Source: Paracyclopina nana (Eukaryota > Arthropoda > Copepoda > Cyclopoida > Cyclopettidae). From it: DNA of 64,000 nucleotides. A model generated the notes under the pieces. That model was not told the DNA's origin, searched no databases, and saw nothing but the letters and a program-made list of their open reading frames with translations. Below are positions 47,050 through 59,848 of the stretch, piece by piece (position 1 is the stretch's first letter; every line of letters starts with the position of its first letter). The DNA lies in assembly GCA_019096065.1 (NCBI GenBank), contig JAGUCH010000003.1, positions 4,092,001 through 4,156,000 of the forward strand. The letters are read 5' to 3'. Both the position numbers and the translations under genes were made by a program.

Positions 47050-50000
47050 AGTAGAATTATGCTTCGGTGCCTCATCATTTCAACCTGAAAAAGTAATTCA
47101 AAAATACGCTCATTCACATATTCTATGCCTCGCAACTCAAAAAATAGCGTACTCGTCGACTTTTGGCTAAAGTGTTACCAATTCTCTGAATCAGGCTGCG
47201 TAACAGCACTCTAAATGATTGGCCAATTACGTTCAATTTCCGCTATACGCGCGCGCGCGTGGCAATATGCGAAAAGGCCACAGCAGGATATACTCACATC
47301 TAGGTTTCTACATGTGACACCGATCTTTTCGGGCTTGAGTTCGAGTGCTCTATTTTTCCACGGGAGGATTGGATATTTTTTGTGTGTGTATGGAGACAGC
47401 AAACAAGCTGCAAGTTCGGCGACGTGACTGAAGCCGAAAGAGAGTTTGCAGGCGCTTCTGCTTGCTGCTCTTGGGGAAAAACGCGCGAGCGCGCGAGCGA
47501 GAAGAGCACTACTACATTATATGTCGGCCTCGAAGGCCAAAGACAAGGTCGGACCGGCTAGGCATGCCTTTTTCCAACGACTAGAGCCTCGGATCAAGAT
47601 GACGTCATCGATAGACTAAACTGCTTCTTTTTACTTTATGGGCTAGATGCAACATCAAACAGATGCTTTTTTCGAATCCAGAGCCCTTATCAGCTTGATT
47701 AAGTTCTGATGCTTTATCATCGAAAAAGCAGTGATCCCAAGATACACACCATGATGAAAAATGATAAAGTTATAGTAATTCATTAGCAAAAAGTGACCCC
47801 TGGTGGTAACATACTTTTAGCTTAAATTTTTCCTATGCTGAAGGTACCTGAAACTGAAAGTGCTTTCAACGGAGCTGCTGAAAGCTTTTTTGGCTTTTTA
47901 GTGTTTTAAGAAGGATAATGAGCGTTAACTGTTGGCTCTACGGCAGCGGAAAAAAGCTGCTAATAGATACCATTTGTTTCATATATATGCGATCAAAATT
48001 CTCGCGAAAGCAACGAGAGACTTGTTAAAACAAAGAGTTTTTACGATACGCTCACTTGCGTAAATGTATACATCAAAAGTGTACTTTATACATGGGAAAA
48101 CATCTGTTAGACAACTATTAACGCAATCGCAAACTATAGACCGACTTTGTCAAAAAATACGGCACTTTGGTATACATTTAGGAGGTTTTAGCATGCGACA
48201 GGGGAAACTGGAAGAAACAATGTTACAAATTGGCCTTGGTGCACTTTTTCTTTAAAAAAAGTTTCCTTTAGGACTTCTTTGCCCTTGGCCTTCGTGGTAG
48301 CAGCAGTCGTACGAGTGACTACCAATTCTGGATACGTTTCAAATTACTTGCACGTTCTCATTCTTAATCTAGTTTGCTGTCTAGTAGCCCTTCTTGCACA
48401 GTTTGGGAAAAAGGTGTACTTGAATCCCCTTTAGCTACGTATTTTCTCGACATGGGTGATTTAATTTGAACACATCTCGCACATTTTAATGGGCTTTCCA
48501 ATAAAGGAAAGCCACTTTCAAAGTGACATCTCTTTTTTCCCCAGCAGGAAATGCTTTACATTTTTCGGTGTCTCCGCGCAAACAAGCCTGCTTCTAACAA
48601 GGCTTTTATAAGGAAAAATGCCTTCCATAGTGCGCAGTGAGAAATCCAGAGAGCTTGAGCAGTAATAAGTTACGTAACACACGCTTTACAATATGGCAGG
48701 CTTTCCACATTTCTTTTTTCTCAATTACGATCGGCCTTGCTATTGGCATTTTATTAGGAGGGGAGGAAACACGAAGAAAAGATGACTTTTAAAGCTTCAT
48801 TACGTGGATGCTTGAAAAAATGGCGGATCTCGAGCGCGGATAAAAGCGCGCGCGAAAGTGAGCAACTTAGGGCTATTTATTTTCATCACGACGAAATCCA
48901 GTGATGCAACAACAAATCGACTTGTCAGTAATTTCTTGATAGCAACATTAGTATTTTGACGAAGCTATTTTTTCTTGGATCTGAACTAGATAAGCATTTC
49001 TTTTCCACATTCAAAACACTAGTAGCGCTGCACTGTTCTTCAAATCTGTGTCCAATCAAGCATCTGTATTTACTTTAAAAATGACGTAATTTGAGCGTGA
49101 ATCAGGTTCACAGAAGGACTTGTTTGAGGTGGATTAACATGCTAAGTGTCCACACGCAAAAAATGATAAAAAAATCGGGGTAAAAGTGTGATTGTTTTGC
49201 CTTAGCATAATTCCTTCATCACAGATTGTGACCATTCAGAAAATGCATTGACCATGCAAAAAAACACAATACATATATCTCGTTTCAACAATGCAATTCT
49301 AGAAGAAGAAGCTTGTGATTGTTATCTCAGATTGCCACAATATAATAACTGAATTCTGCATGAACAAAAAGAAGAAATCTTGAATTTCTCGTTCTTTTTT
49401 ACAGCACTAGATTTTCCCCAGTTTCAAGGGAAATCCGGATTTTTTTCAGTGCTGGCTGCATATAAAACTACATATACTATATTTGAGCACGCTTCTTTAT
49501 AGCCTTTTCCGCGAAATCGGAGCTTTCCAAAAATGCTTAAAGCATGTCTTTATTGGGAGCGGGCGCGCGTAGCGCGCTCGCTCCCACAAATCATTCTGAC
49601 ACGGTCAAAAGGCAAAAATTGACGGAACCAATCAGATTTGAGAATAAGGGGCCAATGAAAATTGATCTCATCAATAGAAGTTAGCGGTTGACAAGTTGCA
49701 TACTGACTGCAATTTAGGAATGAAATGTCATTATTTCAATGTTTGGCCTGAATAAGTCACTTATATGATAATCTGGCGCACGGTGGTTCAAAAAGCCGTT
49801 TTCACGTGCATCAGAGCTCATAAGAAATTCCGCATCAGTTTGCCACCAATTTTCAGCTTCCTTTTAAGTGAGCTTCTTAGCCACGAAAATAGTGCTATAT
49901 TTTTCTAATTTTTGGGGGGACTGGGGAGAAGTGCTTGCCCACCATAATTACCTAGCAAAGCTATTGACTTTTAAAAGATGAATGGCTCAAATAGTGCTAA

Positions 50001-53000
50001 ACTGGCATACAGATCTTTGTTCATATTGATCTTAGCTTCAATGGGAATCTGGTACTGAATTAAAATGCGAATTTTTGTTAGATGCTATCTAAAGCTAAGG
50101 CCAGGTAAATACTTTCAAAACGCCCGCTCCCTGCTGTCCACATTGTGGACGCCTACATCTAGTTTTGTTTTCTCTTGGATGCAGAAGTAAACAATGCATC
50201 CCATTTTGTGGGCTACGGCAAAAAAATATGACTCATTATAGAGCATTACTTTCAAAATGCATCATACAAATTAAGCACTTTTCAAAATTGTGCTAAGCTT
50301 TTGAGTTTAGAATTCCAGCAATTATTTCACTACTTTCTATCTGACGCAAAGTAATCCTTCCTTGCACAATTCAAATAGATCGTAATTGAATGAGGCAACG
50401 CGAGGAGGCACTATTACATTTTCGAGCAAATAGGCTTTTTTCACAAGGGTTTCGCTCTAAAATAGCTCATGAAAGTGTTCTCCTCTCACATGTACCAAAT
50501 TTCAAAAAGGTGCTCAAGGCAAAAACATGGAATTGAATAAGCCCTCAGTGGAGATATTCTGTAGCATGTAAAATACGTTTTGATGCAAATACAGCGACTC
50601 GTGTAATTCAATTTTACTGCCACACATGTCCTTACTCAAAAGTACGTTGTACATCAAGAAATTTCGTCTAAAAATCTCTCATTTTCCCTCCTGCTAACTT
50701 ACTGTACAAGCCCATCCTTATTTTTTTGGCAAGTATGGCAGTTCTAAGAAAAGTCTGACTCATGCAGAGTTGGATCAAAGTCTTTCAGCATATTTGGCTC
50801 GCATAAAAAAATTACCCACACCGAGCAAAAGAAGAAGCCTGAATTTGTTTACTTTTTGCCACCACGTGTGCATTTGCAGTTTGAAGGAGAAAAAAAAACA
50901 AGCCATTAATTCTCAGCAGCTGATATTTCAATATTTCTCACACTGCAATCTACTTGAGGCAATAATTTTTGTCCGCCAACTAGCTAGTATTCAAGGCACA
51001 AAGAAGAACAAAGAGCGGCATTTTTGCGAGACTTCTTGCGATGCAACAATAACACACTTTGGCATTTCCGGTTGTCTTTGCTTATTAGAACAATAAACGG
51101 AAGAAGAAAATGGACTTTTTCATGGTCTTTGGTCCACTCGGCTAATGATGACATTTCCTACCGAGGACAAAAGCTAATAGAGGGAAAATGCCCACCAAAA
51201 ACAGCTTTTCCCCGCATGAAATTTCAACAATATAGTTTTCTTTCGGGGGGAACCAGCTCAGAGCAAATGACAAACAGAGAGATAGGTCTTATTAAGCCCC
51301 GTGGAACAAGTGAGAATGTCACATTTGAACACGCTGATGGAAAGTAATATGCGACACACAAAGGCCATAAAGGCCAAAAAGCAAACAAGGCTCAATTGCA
51401 TGGCCATGGTATAGTACAAAGGCCAGAAAGTATGGTGCTACGTAAAAAAGGCCTTGACGTGGCTCGACCTCAAAGTCTGCGGCAAGGCTCTGCTGGCCTT
51501 TGCCAAGGCCACTGATGTGAGAGAGGCCTTCCTTAGTCTGGAAAGCTCTCTTTGCTAAAGAAGTTGAGGAGCAGAGTGGGGCGTCCTCTGAGAAAAACAA
51601 GCGTTTCAAAGACCAAGCTTTGAATGCATCATATTCAACAAATTAACTAATCAATGGATGGATCGATCTTCGGAAACTATTTTTGAATTTTTCAGTAGGC
51701 AAATGGCAGCTCCAAGCAGCAAAACTCGAAGTTTTGGAAAATCACTCGATAGGAAAAAATATTCCAAGCTGAAAAATGACCCAGTTTGGCTAGTTAAAAG
51801 GGCTCATTTCAGCTCATAATAAACAAGCAGGAATGAGTTGAAACCAAATATTCAACTCTATTTATTTTTTGGGAAGCTTTGAACCTAACATTTCTCACTG
51901 ACTCTGCTACTAGATGTGAAGTGCTCTGCGCCATCCGTAGTCTGACTGCGGAAAGCAGCAGCAGCAGCAGCCTTGCCCTTCAATTGAGCTGGGGCCAAAA
52001 CAGCTGAGGCCTTTCCAACTCTCCCGTTTTGCAGCAAGGACCTGTTGGCATTGCGTTGACAACGGCTGGAATATGAGAAGGCTGATGGCACGGTGGCTTT
52101 CTTACCTCGGCTCCTCGGCGGCTGCGAAAACGAACCCTATATTTTAATATGCAACTCCAACACCGAACAACAAGTGGACACTGAGTCAAGACGACCGAGA
52201 CGGTTTTTCGCTTTTGGGCGCGCCTTCGGCCCAACCTGACCGTCAAGCCGGGCTCTCGTCTACCCTAGCACAGGTCCTGGACACGCGCTTCAACGCGAGC
52301 AGGGTGGGAAAAACGAACAAATCGCCGTTCCCCTCCTCGAACGACGGCCATCTTTTTTTTATTGAAAAAAATCCGAGGTTCGAGCCGAGCCCATTTAGCG
52401 GGGAAAAAACGCAATTTCCAGATGGAAATAACTCTCTCATTGTTGCCCTTGAAGTCACCCATGATGTGAGCGGAGAAGGAGAAAAAAAATCCAATTTTCC
52501 GAGCCGTGAGAAGGCTGTCAAACGCAGCGAAAACCCCCTTAATCCGAACGATGAGACCCGGTGCGGCGTCGCGTTATCTTGGACGTACAGGTGGGTGCTC
52601 GGCCAATGTGCGGACGCGAGCGCGCGAACGCGCGCGCGCTTCAAGTTCGTCGCTGAGTTATGGGAGGCGCGGGGATGTTGGGCGCAATCTGACCCCTACT
52701 CTCGTTCAATGTGGAAGGTGGATTTCAAAATTGCACCGCATACCCTACCTCCATTCAAACAAAGCTTCAAGTGCAAGAGGTGGCTAGCTGCTGCTGCTGC
52801 TGCTGGGACACGGCGAGGCTTTTAATGGTTTTGCCGTTGGCTAACAACGAAACGGCTCGCTACGTTAACTCGTAGCTAGACATCATCTGAATTGCACGCT
52901 TCAATTTCGGCCCAACCGGTTACGTGCCCATTTTTTGGCTACCTTTATTCGAACGTTTCAATAATGGAACTGAACTCATTTTCGTTATTTTTGGTTCCCT

Positions 53001-53458
53001 TTAAAAGTGCGGCCAGCTCTAAAATACCCGAAGCGAGTCGCTATTTGGATATTTGGGCTCGGAAAAAAAATATGGCCTTTTTGCGCGCGCGCTCGACTCG
53101 CCGAAATGCCAATAAAAAACGTTCCATGAACCGTCGCGAAATGTCGATTGAAAATGTCCCGATTTCTTTGGCATTTCCACAAAATTGATGGAGACGCGTC
53201 TCAATGCACCTTTAACGTCGCCTAATTTATGCTAATGGCGAAAGTTTTTTTAGATTGCTTTGCATGCTGGTGGGAATGGCAATGACTATTGACTGAAAAT
53301 AGCGTGGCGCTCGCATAATGCGGCGATTGAACGGCTGAAAAATGCTTTAATTAAAGTTCGTCGTTTCGAGTTTTCGGGTCAAATCTTGGGCATGTCTAGC
53401 TGGCACTTGGCGTAAAATGCACTAACGACACCGAGATGGAGATCAGTCTGCTACACCG
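47050..53458. other. Gene desert, first part
   Basis: More than 6 kb with no supported gene. It includes GC-rich patches (for example 47240-47260 and 52590-52640) and GCA/GCT microsatellites near 51955 and 52787. Frames at 50770-51347 and 52214-52825 lack splice context, domain signals and conserved composition. Confidence 0.45.
49555..49585. repeat. GC-rich 31-bp imperfect palindrome
   Basis: GGGAGCG, a spacer G, GCGCGC, GTA, GCGCGC, a spacer T and CGCTCCC form a hairpin or cruciform-capable palindrome in otherwise AT-rich DNA. Confidence 0.8.
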
Positions 53459-53892
53459 CAGAGACTTATATAGAAAGAGAAGTGCTACTTCTTGCATTCT
53501 CACTGCACGTGAGCGCGCGCCAAGTGCTACAAGCGATTATGAGAACGTTTGGGTCAGCTGTTCTAATGTAACAGTCAGCACGCTGCACTGATCCAGAAAG
53601 GAAAACGCCAACTGGCACCTCTGTTTTACAACTTTTAATTCCTAATAGTTGGGGAAAAATTTATAAAAGACAAAAGATGCCCTTAGCAAAATTGAGCAAC
53701 TTGTAAAATAGGACTATTTTGGGAAAGTTGACTAATTTAGGAATTATTAGCAACCCAAAGTCTGCCCCGGCCCATATTCAGGCAGCCGCGACCAAAATTC
53801 CATTGTAGTCTCTTTTGGAGCGTGCAGCAGATCTGCAAACGCGCCCCCTTAAGCCTCGCCCAGTAGCACTTCTCTTGTTATATAAGTCTCTG
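53459..53892. mobile_element. hAT-type MITE, 434 bp, with exact 8-bp target duplication
   Basis: Terminal inverted repeats of about 31 bp start CAGAGACTTATATA and continue to GAAGTGCTACT with two mismatches between ends. The 8-bp CTACACCG lies immediately outside both ends (53451-53458 and 53893-53900), which fits the hAT superfamily (8-bp duplications, CA-starting ends). No transposase frame lies inside, so it is non-autonomous. Confidence 0.85.
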
Positions 53893-53900
53893 CTACACCG

Positions 53901-56900
53901 GAGCATAACTCTTTACCGCCGAAAGATCGCCTTAATTGACTGCCTCGCTTTTCTTCCAGCAGATATTTGAAAGTGCGTCATTTCAGCCGCAAATCGTAAA
54001 TGATTTCCAATGCAATGGAAAGAAAAGCTCCTTAACGCGATAAGCCCGATTTTTTCCGACCTTTACATCTGGTGAAACGGAATAATAACATCGACAAAAG
54101 CGTTTTTAAAAGTCTTTCCCCTTTTTTTAACTTCAAGTTCAAAAGCTTCCTTCTCGCGTTTCCTTATATCTGCTCGCTTTGCGCTTTTACGCAGAAATTG
54201 GAATGAAAAAAAAATTCCAACTTTGGATGTCGCCATGGCGCTCTTTTTTATTGATTTGCCTGGGAAAATTGGTCCACTTTCATTGCATACAATCGCTTTG
54301 ACTCGATGAGCATTTGGACATGTTTCGCGAAAACTCTTATTTTTAAATAGCAATTTTGGCCCAAGCGCGTTGCGTGCAACTTTGACGGACTGTCCAAAAT
54401 GTAAAATTATGTACACACACTGGCCAAAAAAGCCCAGTGCATGTTTTGCGATGAAAAATCCACTGTGGACCGTTCCATCCCGAGCTAAGCAGCGGAGGGC
54501 TGCGATTTCCATTTTAACCCAGTGTGCTTTTTTGCCGTCGTTGAAAACATCCATTGTCGTGATGCTGGATTTTTTTTTCATGCAGAATTTGATGGATATC
54601 TGTTTGACAAAATAAATTCGTTTCTCGTTGTTGGGCAGCAAATAAGCGCAAAACAGCATGCAGCGCGATAGGGACAGGACCGCTCCCATGCGCAATTGCA
54701 ACAGTAAAAAGTCCACTCCTTGAAAATCTTGAATTTTCAATGCTTCATATCAATCATTTAAGAGCGTCAACGGCTCCAACTGATCGATCTTGGAAATAAC
54801 CAAGAGTAACGTTTTCGGGCTGAAATTAAGCAAAGATGGAAAGATATCATAATATAGCGTATGTTGGGTAATTTTCTGATCGGAAAAGGTCCCTTATTTT
54901 TTCGCATGCCAGTAAAAAGAGAGATTTTTTTACAACGCGCAGTTTGACACTTTTAAATCTTTTGACGTTTGGGCTCTAATGACGGGCAAAAGACGATACG
55001 AAGAGCAGTACGTTTTACGTCAAAGCCGCTCGCATTGATTTATCTGGAAGCAATGCTTCATGAATGGTGATGGCCAAATTGCCGGTTCGGATTTCAAACG
55101 GGCAAATAATCTGGGGAAATGATGTTGGCTCGTATGTACATATAGACAAATGCCCGCAGGCAGCCAACATTGGGTCACCAAAATCATTTAGTAGGCCAAC
55201 AGATGGCGAGCAGTCGATTTTGTTTATGTTGTCTAACAAAATGTTTATTATTCCTCCGATGCACTCGCTTCGACAGTCATTAGAAATTGCGGTGATTTCC
55301 TCGTCTTCGCCCCGAGATTCATCAGATAGACTGGTCGAGTACGCACCACAGACAACTACTTTCATTTAATTGCTTTCGTCTATTTTTAGCGAAAAGAAAA
55401 AAACACGTAAAACGTCAGGACCTCTCAATCAACTAAAATGTCCGACAAAAAAAAATTTAATTTCGTAAATAGACCACCTTTCGAGCATGATGAAAGGGAA
55501 ATTTTAACTGCCTTTTTCATAGCTCATTTTTAGGAACATCGGCAGTGCAGCATAGTAGCAGTTGAGCTCCCACGATTTGAGATTGAATGAGAGGAGTGCC
55601 GATTGGCCTGGGGCGGAAATGTGGGCACACTCCAGTCAATCCATGCCATAAAAAAATCGTCTATTTGCAAAAAGACTTTTTTGAGAAAATCGCATCCCAT
55701 TCCTTAAAATTCCAAAAAAAAGTAGATCGGTCCATCGTCATCCCATGAACGTTGCCGAGATTCATGCCGAGATCCCATGGAAATAGCAAATCAAAAAGGT
55801 TCGAATCTATTTATTAATTCAGTGGGAAAACATGCATTTTTGGCGAGTTTGCGGCTGAAAAAATTAACATTTTTTAAAAAGCTTTTTTTCAAATTGTGCA
55901 CACAACTGGCGGAGCAGCGTAGCCTGATTCATGACAGGAAATAATCATCAACAACGGGAAAAAAACCGGCTTGTTTTTAGCAGTTGTTAAAAGGAAACGA
56001 GACCATGGTGTGTAATCGCATCTAGGCCTATTTTGATTTAGTTTCCAAAAAGCGTTTTCAAAAGGGTGGCCGAGTTTGAAACCCGAGAAAATGCTTCTGC
56101 CAGCTATTTTCAGGCCAGCTCGACTTTTTGTTATCTTCGGCAACGTCCAGACTGGAATTAGTGTCTGTGTTTTTTTGCGTTAAAAAATTTGAACCAGTGT
56201 AAAAGCAACGCCTTGTTTGGTCACAGTCTGCTGACCAGTGTGCGTGCAAATCACGGGAAAACCGTTCCGACCCAAGTTTTACGATAACAGTTTCATTCAA
56301 ATCAAGCTACACAATAATAATAGCGACAGGGAAGTAGCCGGATACAAGGGTCGATGATCTTTACACCACTTTTCCGTACAAGCCATTATTCGTCAAATCT
56401 GCCAAAATTGCATTACGTTAATGCCAAAAAAATCAGAGGCTTCAATTTGCTCCCCCCCCCCTTTTTTGCAAGCGGGCTGCTAACGTTTTTCGCAGAATTT
56501 TGAGATTTCCATCGGCAACAACTGACAACAGCATAAATCATATCGGGAACATTTTGTCATGACGAGAGGTTGAGCGATCTCAAGGGAAACGTTCCGACGG
56601 AACATTCACTTACTTATGATTTAAAAAAAAATTTCACTGGAAATAAAATAGTTGCGCATGGAATAATTTTAAATGCTTCGTTTGATAATTAACTTTGATT
56701 GATAGAGGATACTGAAATAAATATTGGATGTACTTTGACCCTCGTATCTCTTACATTAAACAGTAGTAGACTGGGTGTCTCTCTATCACGCATGTTTATG
56801 CTAGATTTTAAGTTAGTAAACAAAGTTCGCAGATCTGGATCTACTTTCTTCTTCAGTACATGATCATAAAGCACTTTTCTTCCTCGCGAGCTGCATTCAA

Positions 56901-58195
56901 TGAAAATGATGGGTGTCTGATGCCCAAATCGGAAGCCAAGTTATGCCGCAGAACACAAAAGCTCTCTGCACTCGAGCTCGCACATGTGCGGATTTTTTAC
57001 GGCCACTGTGCCCAATCCGAGGCCTGAAATACACGTCAGGGCCAGGCTTGAGCCAATGAGTTTGCTTCAAAGTGACGTCGATCCCAAGCTCTTCGAAGGT
57101 CGCGCTCGTTCTCGAGCTACATATGGCTTCAGGGCTGCAAGATATCGACATTTTGCCTCAAAAAATTAATATTCGCAAAATTCAGCGAGGTGAATGATTA
57201 AGCGATTTTGGGCCCTAAGTCACCATGGTTATTTAAGGGAAATGTATTGTAATTATGTGCAAATAATGGGCTCCAAATGAGCTCGCGTGTCTGGTAGCTC
57301 AAGTGTGCCTATAGGTGCACCTAAGTGGCCCACGCATTTTTTAGCAGAAGCAGCAGCCGCAGATTTTCGTGAGAGCGGCGAGTCGAGGCGCGATTCCCGG
57401 TCAGCGCGCTCACTTCATTCGCAAGTTCGAGGTCGACGCGGCAACATACACATTAACCCGTGTTTGGCCCACTACTATAGCAATACTGGGGGTTGGTCAA
57501 CCCACGCAAAAGCAGTCCTTAAGGGATGCTTTAAGGTCAAGAACACCTGCGAGGCTTAATTCAAAATTAAAGTAAGCTTACTTCACTTTCCGACTAAACC
57601 AAGTATCATAAGGTTGCGTGGGCGCGTGAAGGTAAAGTTGCGCGACTAGTGCGTGCGCCACCCACTTTTTATGCTAAAATATTGCTCTGAATTTTCAATT
57701 CAAACAGCAGATGAGGCAGCTTTTCCATTCTTTTTGTTGTGACATAATTAAGATTTATTTAAGCACCCATTTTCGCTCATAAATCACTCAAGGGCTGCGA
57801 ATTGTAAGAACACGCCTCCTATTTTCCAGGGGCATTGCTATCAAAAGTTGCGGCAAGCAGTGGTGGCCCAAATTTGTTGCGGCTTTCTAGCCCAACTTAA
57901 TTAGCAATCTAATTTAAGCCCGCGAAATGCTGCATTTTTCAATTCAAAAATAATCACTGCAAGCCCAAAAATAAATGTATTTTTCGTAGTAGCTTTCTCT
58001 TTTCTTGGCATTTGATATGGAGCAAAAAGGAGGCGTGTGCGTTATGTCCTGCTTTGAAAAGCAATTTTCAAATATTTAGATGAGTTTGCCCTGCTAAAAA
58101 CCGCAAAATCAGAGATATGCTGTATTTCCCAACAACATGTTTCAAAATACGATGCAAGGCACAATTTATCAGTGTGAAATCATCGTTGCTTTGAG
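53901..58195. other. Gene desert, second part
   Basis: About 4.3 kb up to the bZIP gene without a supported gene. The 225-codon frame at 54063-54740 on the - strand is the longest, but it has no domain signal or splice context and is very basic. Confidence 0.4.
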
Positions 58196-59400
58196 ATGGA
58201 CATACCTAAAATAATCTATGACTATCACTCAGGTTTTCACCAAGGAATCATGGATCATCACAAAATTTCGCTGAATGTGCACCTGCAGGTGCCAACAACT
58301 GCACCGGTGAGCCAAGACGGGTCGCACACACCAAACACACCTGAAATCGTCAACTCAATTGTTAACATGACAAGTGGACCATTTTCATCAACGGTTGAGC
58401 CTCATGTCATCACAGCTGCCCCACCAGCCGAAATTCCCACCATGACAGTGACAGCCCCACCAGAAAATTTCCAAGTAATTTTCCCAAGAGGAAAAAATTG
58501 CAAAACTATTGCTAATTTATGTATTTCTTGTAGGAAGGCCTAACTTATGCTGATATTTCTATGGACTCAATTTCAAGTTCATCTTCCGTGGCAACTAATT
58601 TAAGCAGCCCTTCCACGCCTGGATCTGCTATGAGCATTCAAGCTTACACCTCACAGTTCATCAAGGAGGGGCTGAAAATCAAGATGAGGCAAAAAATCGG
58701 CTCAAATTCTGCTACTACATTTTCACAGGCTCAGGACAAATTTGAGCAAACTTTACTGCAAGGGACAAGTAGACCGACCAAGACAAAGAGGATCAAATAT
58801 GAAAGTAATCTGACAGACAACGACGTTCAAAAACGACTACGAAGGCGGGAAAGGAACAAAATTGCAGCCACCAAATGCAGAAACAAGAAAAAAGCCAGGA
58901 CACAAAACTTGATGAAGGTAACGACGCTCCACTCATACGCATTGTTAACAATTGATTGAATTTTTGCATTGCAGGAAAGTGAAATTTTAGATGCTCAAAA
59001 CAAGTCTTTGAAGGTGGAAATCAACAAATTGGAGGCCGAAAAGACTCGCCTTCTTGCATTACTTTCAAGTCACGAACCCACGTGCGAAAGAAAGCTGAAG
59101 GACATTATGAAAACAAAGCAGGAATTCGACTACCAACAGCCTGAATTTCGGGTTCCTTTGCCACCAGCAAGGATCAATCCTCAGCCTCCAACCTTTGCTG
59201 AGGCCATTCGAATGGCCTCCGAGGCCGTCAAAGAGGAGGAAGAGGAAATGCCCAACTTCTCGGATGAAATGGCTGCCTATTTAACCGAGGGCAACACGTA
59301 CTTCCACCACCATCAACAATCTGACAGCAATCATTTTTTAGCCAAGAGAACCCTTGGCCAGACTTACCTGGACCTCGATAGCCGGTGCATTGCTCTCTAA
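58196..59400 (+). CDS. Atf3: ATF3/JDP2-type bZIP transcription factor, 362 aa
   Basis: Exons 58196-58474, 58534-58917 and 58975-59400 join in frame across 59- and 57-bp GT-AG introns. The basic region RRRERNKIAATKCRNKKK lies at about residues 200-217 and the leucine zipper follows with heptad leucines in L..Q..L....NKLEAEKTRLL, split from the basic region by the second intron, as in ATF3 and Fos genes. The segment ends with SSHEPTC, as in ATF3/JDP2. The N-terminus is Ser/Thr-rich, the C-terminus acidic (EEEEEM). ATF3 is a stress- and immunity-linked nuclear factor that binds TGA(C/G)TCA and CRE sites alone or with Jun. An AATAAA follows at 59599. Alternative: a Fos-like factor, less likely given the CRNKKK and HEPTC context. 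Confidence 0.88.
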
Positions 59401-59598
59401 AAAATGCACCGGCTGATCATTACAATGTGTGGACTAATCGAATATGTCTATTTTTGTCAACTCCGAGTACTCAACTTATGTTGTGCCATGATTCATCACA
59501 AAATAGTATCGCGCATCACAATTGCTTTGTATCTGTTGTACAAAAACTCGTACCTTACTTGTGATCATTACTACACTATAAGAGAATATATCCAAACC

Positions 59599-59604
59599 AA
59601 TAAA
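59599..59604 (+). terminator. Polyadenylation signal of the bZIP gene
   Basis: AATAAA about 200 bp after the stop codon on the same strand. Confidence 0.6.
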
Positions 59605-59848
59605 ACTAAACTTTTAAACTAACACAGCACAACAACAAACTTACCAACTTCCTATGCATTTTTTGAAAAAAAAACTATCACCATGGTTAACATGGCACAT
59701 GAGCTGAGCACTTAATTCATTAAATATAAAGTAATCTAACTTTTGAAGCCTAGTCTACTTATAACTTGACATGATATAGCAAAGCTAGCATGGTATACTC
59801 GTACATTTGTTATTCGAAGAACTTATTTGAAAATCAACAAAGACTTTT

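Noticed and set aside
50770-51347. Two overlapping frames of about 107 codons
   Set aside because: No start context, no domain and no splice partners.
52214-52825. 203-codon frame on the + strand
   Set aside because: Overlaps an equally long antisense frame, contains a GCT microsatellite and no domain signal.
54063-54740. 225-codon frame on the - strand
   Set aside because: No domain, no splice context, very basic composition and location in a desert; probably chance, though it is the longest such frame.
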